In this document: piece after piece, positions 6,674 through 11,737 of the stretch
Layout of the letters: every line of letters starts with the position of its first letter
Numbering within the stretch: the first letter of the stretch is position 1
Assembly (NCBI RefSeq): GCF_938045225.1
Contig: NZ_CALINL010000263.1
Location: 1-11,737 of the forward strand
Direction: 5' to 3'
Source of the DNA: an uncultured Campylobacter sp.
GTDB taxonomy: Bacteria > Campylobacterota > Campylobacteria > Campylobacterales > Campylobacteraceae
DNA: 11,737 nt
Program-made: the position numbers and the translations under genes
Notes under the pieces: model-generated
Seen by the model: only the letters and a program-made list of their open reading frames with translations
What the model was told of the DNA's origin: nothing
Database searches by the model: none

Positions 6674-7363
6674 ATGACATTTCTAAAAGCGCTTTTGATA
6701 GGTAAAGCAAGGCAGTATGGCAGCCAGACGGCCACGGACGAGCTAGGCAAGGCGTGGCGCTCAGCGATATTTAAAAATGCGCAAACGGGTGAAATTTACG
6801 CGGGCGAGCTTGGATTTGAGGGCGACGAGGTGGCTGATACGAAACATCACGGTGGCGTAAATAAAGCCGTGTTTGCAAATTCGCTCGAAAACTATCCCGC
6901 GTGGGAAGCTTATCTGGGGCTTAAAAATTTGCCGCTGGGCGCGATGGGCGAAAATTTGACCATTAGCGGGCTGGATGAAAATAGCGTAAACGTGGGCGAC
7001 GTACATAAAATCGGCTCACTGGTGCTACAAGTAACTCAGCCGCGAAAACCGTGTTTTAAGCTCGCAAAGCGGTGGGGAAATGCAAATTTGGCTAAAGAAA
7101 TTTTTGCCACGGGGCTAACCGGATGGTACTACAAGGTGCTTGAAAACGGCTCGTGTAAGGCCGGTTGCGAGGTGGAAATCCTACAAAAAAACGAAAATGC
7201 TCTAAGCGTGATGCAGATAAATAAACTATTTTTTAATCCGAGCGAAAATTTGGATTTATTGCCTAAATTTAGGGCTCTTAAGGCGCTGCCTGCTAGCTGG
7301 CAGGATGATATAAATAAGCGCTTAAACGGTTCATATAGCACGGCTTTTATGGAAAAACTTTGA
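6674..7363 (+). CDS. yiiM: YiiM-type MOSC domain protein
   Basis: This is a 229-residue MOSC-domain protein (named after the molybdenum cofactor sulfurase C-terminal domain) of the YiiM group. E. coli YiiM takes part, with molybdenum cofactor, in reducing N-hydroxylated compounds such as 6-hydroxylaminopurine. Motifs are GDEVADTKHHGGVNKAVF (50-67), GAMGENLTISGL (89-100), VGDVHKIG (107-114), and the conserved cysteine Cys127 in QPRKPCFKL, the presumed sulfur carrier or Mo-binding residue. TGLTGWYYKVLE at about 147 is also typical. Length matches YiiM (about 224). The start ATG follows GAGGA, 7 nt after the upstream stop. No molybdopterin biosynthesis genes are nearby, so the exact substrate is not supported. 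An alternative is a general detoxification role. Confidence 0.88.
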   Translation: MTFLKALLIGKARQYGSQTATDELGKAWRSAIFKNAQTGEIYAGELGFEGDEVADTKHHGGVNKAVFANSLENYPAWEAYLGLKNLPLGAMGENLTISGLDENSVNVGDVHKIGSLVLQVTQPRKPCFKLAKRWGNANLAKEIFATGLTGWYYKVLENGSCKAGCEVEILQKNENALSVMQINKLFFNPSENLDLLPKFRALKALPASWQDDINKRLNGSYSTAFMEKL

Positions 7364-7390
7364 AAAAATGGCGAAAATTTGCCAAAAAGC

Positions 7391-7419
7391 TTGACAAATA
7401 AGGTAAAAATATATATAAT
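7391..7419 (+). promoter_or_regulatory. Consensus sigma70 promoter for the tRNA pair
   Basis: TTGACA at 7391-7396 and TATAAT at 7414-7419 are both exact consensus hexamers with an ideal 17-nt spacer. Transcription would begin near 7426, about 13 nt before tRNA-Gln. Campylobacter promoters normally lack a -35 box, so this full form stands out and suits strong stable-RNA transcription. Confidence 0.85.
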
Positions 7420-7438
7420 CACCTTTCTTTTTACAGGC

Positions 7439-7513
7439 TGGGGTATCGCCAAGCGGTAAGGCAATTGGTTTTGGTCCAATCATCCAGAGGTTCGAATCCT
7501 CTTACCCCATCCA
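7439..7513 (+). tRNA. tRNA-Gln (anticodon TTG)
   Basis: The acceptor arm TGGGGTA (7439-7445) pairs with TACCCCA (7503-7509), followed by T and an encoded CCA. The D-arm is GCCAAGCGGTAAGGC. The anticodon stem is ATTGG/CCAAT with loop TTTTGGT, giving anticodon TTG, which reads CAA and CAG. The T-arm is AGAGG-TTCGAAT-CCTCT. All four arms pair well over 75 nt. It is the first of two tRNAs behind the consensus promoter. Confidence 0.96.
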
Positions 7514-7525
7514 CTCAAATTTCAT

Positions 7526-7600
<75 letters not shown>

Positions 7601-7647
7601 AATCCCCATTCTATCGGCATTTGAAAGCACTTTCTAAAACCCTTAAT

Positions 7648-8139
7648 TTATTCTGAAATTGATTTTAGTAAATTTTCGATAGTTTCTTTAGATTTTCTTA
7701 CGTTTGCAGTAATATATTTTTGTGTAGTAATGATATTTGTATGACCGAGAGTAAACGATACTTGCTCGATCGGAATTTTAAGATAATTAATCGAATACGT
7801 GCCGATTAAATGCCTTATATCGTGTAATCTAATTCTAGGTAGATTATTACGCTTTAATAGAGAGTTCCAGCTCTTACGCAAATCCTGGTATTTGTCGTTT
7901 GTCATAGGGTTTACGAATACATAGCCGTTTAGCTTATTTTGTTTCTTAGCTTCAACGTATCGACGATAAAGACGATCATATAGATCATCGCTCATTTTAT
8001 AAACCATATCGCGCTTTGCTTTGTTGATTTTAAACGGAATAGTGTAAGTCCTGGTTTTAAAATTTATATCGCTGAATTTTAAACTCAATACTTCGTTTTT
8101 TCGACGACCATGAAGCAGAAAAAAGAATATATCCGCGCC
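7648..8139 (-). CDS. Tyrosine recombinase (phage/island integrase), N-terminus missing
   Basis: This is the catalytic domain of a lambda-type tyrosine integrase, about 164 residues. The first catalytic arginine lies in LLHGRRKNEVLSLKF (about 8080-8118). The HxxR box is RLHDIRH (His at about 7824), the second His box is FTLGHTN, and the nucleophilic tyrosine is in TTQKYI (about 7716). A TTG at 8088 could serve as a start, but the family-like upstream residues IFFFLLHGRRKNEV in the same frame show the real gene was longer. The core-binding and arm-binding domains are missing: the frame runs into unrelated antisense DNA at about 8130-8142. Full relatives have about 350-400 residues. Codon use is more AT-rich than in the neighbouring Campylobacter genes, as expected for mobile DNA. 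It lies beside tRNA-fMet with its stop facing the tRNA, a common arrangement at the edge of an integrated island. As it stands it cannot be active. Confidence 0.88.
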   Translation of the reverse strand, partial: GADIFFFLLHGRRKNEVLSLKFSDINFKTRTYTIPFKINKAKRDMVYKMSDDLYDRLYRRYVEAKKQNKLNGYVFVNPMTNDKYQDLRKSWNSLLKRNNLPRIRLHDIRHLIGTYSINYLKIPIEQVSFTLGHTNIITTQKYITANVRKSKETIENLLKSISE

Positions 8140-8150
8140 CGGCTCTTGAT
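8128..8150. other. Join between Campylobacter-type and Firmicutes-type DNA
   Basis: To the left, the minus strand encodes the catalytic half of an integrase. To the right, the plus strand encodes the C-terminal third of a GH13 enzyme. Both genes lose their N-terminal halves at the same point. Codon use changes abruptly: CCGCGCCCG just left of about 8141, then AT-rich codons such as CTT GAT GCT GTA. No insertion sequence, tRNA copy or direct repeat marks the point. The exact base cannot be set by eye because both frames stay open for several codons across it. Confidence 0.75.
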
Positions 8151-8690
8151 GCTGTAATGAACTTATTAGGAAGTCATGATACAGAACGAGTACTAACTAT
8201 GCTAGCATTTGATAATCCTGAAGATGTTCCTGTTCATGAAAGACCAACATATAAAATGTCTAATGAACAATATACTAAAGCGAAAGAACGCCTTAAGTAT
8301 GCTAGTTTTATTCAATTTACTCTACCTGGTGTTCCTTGTATTTATTATGGTGATGAAATTGGAATGTACGGCTTTAGAGATCCTTATAATCGTTTAGGTT
8401 TTACACATAATGATAAGGATGAAGATCTGTTAAATCACTATATTAAACTATCAAACTTTAGAAATGAAAATAAAGATGATTTTATTACAAACTTCGAGTT
8501 TATTTATACAGACAACAAGTGTGTTGCATATAGACGAAATAATGTTCTTTGTATTATAAATCTTGATTCTAAAGCTCATTTTATTGAGAATTTCTCTGGT
8601 GAAAAACTATTTGGAAACAATAAAGTTTATTCGACACCTTTTGGAACGGTTGTTCCACCTAAGAGTTATATCGCTATAAAAATTAAATAA
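8142..8690 (+). CDS. GH13 alpha-amylase/neopullulanase-like enzyme, C-terminal fragment
   Basis: This is the C-terminal part (about 182 residues) of a glycoside hydrolase family 13 enzyme that cleaves alpha-glucosidic bonds in starch, pullulan or maltodextrins. MNLLGSHDTERVL carries conserved region IV, whose His and Asp stabilise the transition state. Next is PGVPCIYYGDEIGMYGFRDPYNR, the usual end of the barrel, then a C-terminal beta-sandwich ending in a VVPPKSYIAIKIK strand. The catalytic nucleophile Asp and acid Glu (regions II and III) would lie upstream and are missing. Family enzymes have about 500-600 residues. An ATG at 8157 is available, but the preceding in-frame residues (ALDAV) look like family sequence, so this is a truncation rather than a natural start. 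Codon use is AT-rich, matching ppc to the right and not the genes to the left. Confidence 0.85.
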   Translation, partial: ALDAVMNLLGSHDTERVLTMLAFDNPEDVPVHERPTYKMSNEQYTKAKERLKYASFIQFTLPGVPCIYYGDEIGMYGFRDPYNRLGFTHNDKDEDLLNHYIKLSNFRNENKDDFITNFEFIYTDNKCVAYRRNNVLCIINLDSKAHFIENFSGEKLFGNNKVYSTPFGTVVPPKSYIAIKIK

Positions 8691-8694
8691 TTTA

Positions 8695-8730
8695 AAACAC
8701 ACAATTCTTAAAAATAAGGATTGTGTGTTT
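8695..8730 (+). terminator. Rho-independent terminator after the GH13 gene
   Basis: The arms at 8695-8710 and 8715-8730 (AAACACACAATTCTTA on the left) pair over 16 bp with one T-G wobble and an AAAA loop. The stem starts 4 nt after the GH13 stop and is followed by TTTATTTAT. It may work in both directions. Confidence 0.85.
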
Positions 8731-8784
8731 ATTTATGCAATCTAAATTCATATCTAATTATATAGTTTTTAAGTATTAAATTTC

Positions 8785-8819
8785 TGAAAAAAGAGAGGAC
8801 TCATATTGAATCCTCTCTT
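8785..8819 (-). terminator. Rho-independent terminator of ppc
   Basis: AAGAGAGGA at 8791-8799 pairs with TCCTCTCTT at 8811-8819 around an 11-nt loop. Read on the minus strand, the stem is followed by a run of six T's, and it starts 7 nt after the ppc stop. Together with the GH13 terminator it separates two convergent genes. Confidence 0.85.
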
Positions 8820-8825
8820 ACGTTA

Positions 8826-11516
8826 TTATCCTGAGTTTCTAAGTCCTGTAGCTACTCCGTTAATTGTTATATGAATTGTATTAATTTGTGATTCAGGTAA
8901 TTTACCTTCTCTTGAACGTTTAATTAACTCTAATTGAATTAGGTTTAATGTATTAAAGTACTGTAACCTATTTTCTAAACTTCGAGTTAAGTATGTATTG
9001 TCTTCTAAGAATTCTTTATGTTCTGAAATTTCTAAAACTACTTGTTTTGTTAAATTCCATTCTCTTAAGATTTCTTCATATACCTGCTTAGTTTCTTCTT
9101 CTTTACATAGATTTGCGTATTCTTTAGCTATATCCATGTCAGATTTTGACATAACCATGTCTACGTTTGAAAGTAGAGATGTAAAGAATGGCCATTCTTT
9201 ATACATTTTACGAAGTTTTTCAATATTTCCTTTATCTTTGTTTATAAAGTTTGAAAATGCTGTTCCTACTCCATACCACCCTGGAAGCATAATTCTACTT
9301 TGTGACCATGAAAATACCCATGGAATTGCTCTTAAACCACCGATATCAGTAATTTTTTTACGTGATGCTGGACGCGAACCAATGTTTAAACTTGAAATTT
9401 CTTTAATTGGTGTTGCTTCAAAGAAATAGTTGTAGAAGTTAGGATTTTCAAAGACTAGTTCTCGATATTTGTTATAACTGTCTTCTACTATTTCATCCAT
9501 AATAACTTGGATTTCAGGTATATCTCTGATGTCTGTATTAACTTTATCAGCATTCATTCTTTGAATTACGGCAGAGAATAAGGCTTCTAAATTATAGTAT
9601 GCAGCGTCACTGTTCCCATATTTGGCTGCGATAATTTCACCTTGTTCTGTAAGACGAATTCTATCTTGTACACTTCCTAGAGGTTGAGAAATAATCGCAT
9701 CATAACTTGGTCCACCACCTCGACCAACAGTACCACCTCGACCGTGGAAGAAAGTAACTTTAATATTGTGTTTTTCTCCTAATAATGATAGCTCCTGTTG
9801 CGCTTTATAAAGTGACCATCCAGATGATAGGTATCCGCCATCTTTATTACTATCTGAGTATCCTAACATAATCTCTTGGTACCTTCTATTATCACTTACC
9901 CATTTTTTCACGATATCTAGACTTAAGTATTTATCCATTACTTCATATGAATTCTCTAAGTCTTCGATTGTTTCGAATAATGGTACAAGTTGTAATCTTG
10001 CAAAGTCACTTCCTACTAAACCAACTTCTTTAAGCATTATTGCAAGCTCTAATAAGTCAGAGACACTTGTTGTGTGTGAAATAATATTTTGTTTAATGAC
10101 ATTGTCACCAAGTTTATCTTTTAATTTTCTAGCTGTTCTAAATATTGCTAATTCTTTTCTTAATTCTTCTGATTGTTTATTTTCATCATTTATACTAAGT
10201 GGTCGTGGATCTTCTTTTAATTGTTTTAATAGAAGTTCACATTTTTCTTCTTCACTTAGTGAGCTGTAGTCTTTTTCAATATTAGCACTACTTAATAATT
10301 CAGCAACTGAAGCTTCATAGACACTTGAATCTTGACGCATATCTATACTTGCTAAATAGAATCCAAAGATTTTAACAACATTTAGTAATTCTTCAAATTC
10401 TCCAGTTACTAAGATTTCACCTTTATTTTCTAATAATGATTTTTCAATTATTGTTAAATCAGTGATAAACTCATCAGCTGTAAGATATTTATCTTCAACT
10501 TCTTTATCTTGTAATAAATACTCTCTAGTGTTTTCAAGTTTTTCTTTTATATATGATAAAGCTCTTCTATATAATTCTTTTTCTCTATACTCAGAAGTAT
10601 CACTTGAACGATTTGCTAATTCTTCTAGTTTTTTACTTCCTTTAGTAACGTGAGATGACATTGAAAATGTTCTATATAAACTATTTAATTTCTCAATATA
10701 ATACGTTGTAATAAGCTCACATTGCTTCATTGCTGATAGATTTAATGTTTCAGCAGTTACAAATGGATTTCCATCACGGTCTCCACCAATCCACATTCCC
10801 ATTGTTATTGGAGTCTCATTTTTTAATTCTATCTTATTTTCTTCTAACAATAATTTATACTCAGTCATTAACTTTGCAACTGCTTTAATAAATGATAGGT
10901 TATAATATTCTAATACGTTTGTGATTTCGTTAGCTACTTTTAATTTTTTCTCACGAATAATATCACTTTGTGTTAATATTTCAATATGTTTTTGGATTGC
11001 ATTTTTCCATTTTCTTTCATTTATTAAACCATTTTTTACATCACGGTGTTTTCTTAATAAACTATGAAGTTTTTCTGTTAAATCAAGAACTGTTTTACGT
11101 TGAACTTGTGTTGGGTGAGCCGTTAAAACTGGTACTACATTAATATTTTCTAAGATATTTTTATCTTTAATATTTTTAATAGACTCAGATAATTTACCTA
11201 CATATGTTTCACCTATATTATTTTTATAGTTGACTTCATAAGCTAAATCAACATCTTCAGCTATATTAATTAATAATGGTAAAATTGAAAAGAAGTTTGC
11301 AACAATTTCCATTTCTTCTTGAGTTAAATCTTTAATTATAAGATTTAATTTTTCGTAATTTTTTTCATCTGCTAATGCTTTTAATTCTACAATTTTTTCA
11401 AATGTATTTTCAGAAATCATTTTTTGTGTTGCTTTTAACAACATTTCTGTTAGAATTTGAATCTCTTCTTGTATAATATTTTCATTTACATTGCTTTCTA
11501 ATCTTATGTTTTGCAT
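8826..11516 (-). CDS. ppc: Phosphoenolpyruvate carboxylase
   Basis: PEP carboxylase fixes bicarbonate onto phosphoenolpyruvate to make oxaloacetate, refilling the TCA cycle and the aspartate family. The protein is complete at 896 residues, near the bacterial norm of about 880-940. The first active-site motif VLTAHPTQVQRKT contains catalytic His134. GGDRDGNPF lies at 244-252. GYSDSNKDGG contains Lys558, and the mobile glycine loop FFHGRGGTVGRGGG (589-602) follows. The C-terminal GVATGLRNSG keeps the essential terminal glycine and the allosteric asparagine. The N-terminal FSILPLLINIAEDVDLAYE and the VQRKT variant resemble streptococcal and other Bacilli enzymes, not proteobacterial ones. The ATG is preceded by AAGGAGTAACTAA, a strong ribosome site. 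Aspartate inhibition is known for the family and not shown here. Base composition is very AT-rich, matching the GH13 fragment. Confidence 0.97.
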   Translation of the reverse strand: MQNIRLESNVNENIIQEEIQILTEMLLKATQKMISENTFEKIVELKALADEKNYEKLNLIIKDLTQEEMEIVANFFSILPLLINIAEDVDLAYEVNYKNNIGETYVGKLSESIKNIKDKNILENINVVPVLTAHPTQVQRKTVLDLTEKLHSLLRKHRDVKNGLINERKWKNAIQKHIEILTQSDIIREKKLKVANEITNVLEYYNLSFIKAVAKLMTEYKLLLEENKIELKNETPITMGMWIGGDRDGNPFVTAETLNLSAMKQCELITTYYIEKLNSLYRTFSMSSHVTKGSKKLEELANRSSDTSEYREKELYRRALSYIKEKLENTREYLLQDKEVEDKYLTADEFITDLTIIEKSLLENKGEILVTGEFEELLNVVKIFGFYLASIDMRQDSSVYEASVAELLSSANIEKDYSSLSEEEKCELLLKQLKEDPRPLSINDENKQSEELRKELAIFRTARKLKDKLGDNVIKQNIISHTTSVSDLLELAIMLKEVGLVGSDFARLQLVPLFETIEDLENSYEVMDKYLSLDIVKKWVSDNRRYQEIMLGYSDSNKDGGYLSSGWSLYKAQQELSLLGEKHNIKVTFFHGRGGTVGRGGGPSYDAIISQPLGSVQDRIRLTEQGEIIAAKYGNSDAAYYNLEALFSAVIQRMNADKVNTDIRDIPEIQVIMDEIVEDSYNKYRELVFENPNFYNYFFEATPIKEISSLNIGSRPASRKKITDIGGLRAIPWVFSWSQSRIMLPGWYGVGTAFSNFINKDKGNIEKLRKMYKEWPFFTSLLSNVDMVMSKSDMDIAKEYANLCKEEETKQVYEEILREWNLTKQVVLEISEHKEFLEDNTYLTRSLENRLQYFNTLNLIQLELIKRSREGKLPESQINTIHITINGVATGLRNSG

Positions 11517-11580
11517 TTAGTTACTCCTTGATAAGTTTTTTACTAATAAAGTATATTTATCAGTTTTAACTACATATTCC

Positions 11581-11609
11581 ATTATAAAACTTTTTTTCTA
11601 ATAAAACAA
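11581..11609 (-). promoter_or_regulatory. Candidate sigma-A promoter of ppc
   Basis: On the minus strand TATAAT (11581-11586) is an exact -10 box, and TTGTTT (11604-11609) is a partial -35 box with a 17-nt spacer. Transcription would start near 11574, leaving a leader of about 58 nt that ends with the ppc ribosome site. Confidence 0.6.
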
Positions 11610-11737
11610 TGAATTTTAAGCATTTTTTTTATATTCTTAATTATTTTACTAACTTTTTTTAGAAATCTCTTTTTATTGTTCTTATTTCACTGTGTTTAAT
11701 TATTTATTTTAAACCACTTATAAACCTTTATTATATT
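11610..11737. other. AT-rich intergenic end of window
   Basis: This stretch is very AT-rich with many T and A runs. No open frame, tRNA or convincing hairpin is visible on either strand. It is probably the upstream region of ppc, or the gap to a gene beyond the window. Confidence 0.5.

Noticed and set aside
7369..7384. Hairpin TGGCGAAAATTTGCCA after the MOSC gene as a terminator
   Set aside because: Only 4 solid pairs plus weak A/T pairing, and no T-tract. It may contribute to ending the transcript but is not convincing.
8998..9429. Plus-strand open frames inside ppc (also 10072-10269 and 10462-10653)
   Set aside because: They are antisense shadows of the complete phosphoenolpyruvate carboxylase.

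Overview
The window appears to hold DNA from at least two unrelated bacteria joined end to end. Positions ~60 to ~8140 read as an epsilonproteobacterial genome of the oral or curved-rod Campylobacter group (C. showae, rectus, curvus or concisus-like; species not decidable). The signs are moderate GC, a very high density of AAATTT-type words in and between genes, and Campylobacter-style versions of ilvA, trmA, nhaC and ydfG. Positions ~8142 to 11737 are markedly AT-rich with low-GC Firmicutes codon use. They carry a glycoside hydrolase family 13 fragment and a Bacilli-type phosphoenolpyruvate carboxylase. An oral Gemella or a relative is my best guess, by recognition only.

Campylobacter-type block, left to right: a 5'-truncated YdfG-family short-chain dehydrogenase; a perfect 16-bp hairpin and ~400 bp of AAATTT-rich non-coding DNA; then a tight run of nhaC (sodium/proton antiporter), trmA (tRNA m5U54 methyltransferase) and a CoA-binding Rossmann protein. 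After a 160-bp A-rich leader comes ilvA (threonine ammonia-lyase with ACT domain). A 226-bp intergenic region with palindromes and a hairpin follows, then a membrane-anchored DUF4230-like protein coupled to a YiiM-type MOSC protein. Next come a textbook sigma70 promoter and two tRNA genes, tRNA-Gln(TTG) and initiator tRNA-fMet(CAT). Just past the initiator tRNA, on the minus strand, is the catalytic half of a tyrosine recombinase, which marks the edge of a tRNA-linked integrated element. Its N-terminal half is lost at the join near 8130-8142.

Firmicutes-type block: the C-terminal ~180 residues of a GH13 alpha-amylase/neopullulanase-like enzyme with its own terminator, then a convergent, full-length ppc gene with ribosome binding site, promoter and terminator.

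Neither end of the Campylobacter block looks natural. The first ~55 bases also do not fit the dehydrogenase that follows. Two in-frame truncations with no insertion sequence or duplicated att site argue for a chimeric contig rather than gene transfer, although transfer cannot be excluded from sequence alone. I see no convincing undescribed system. The best biological leads are a TrmA carrying all four iron-sulfur-type cysteines of the RlmD family, a 20-residue tandem duplication in NhaC, and an integrase at the initiator tRNA.
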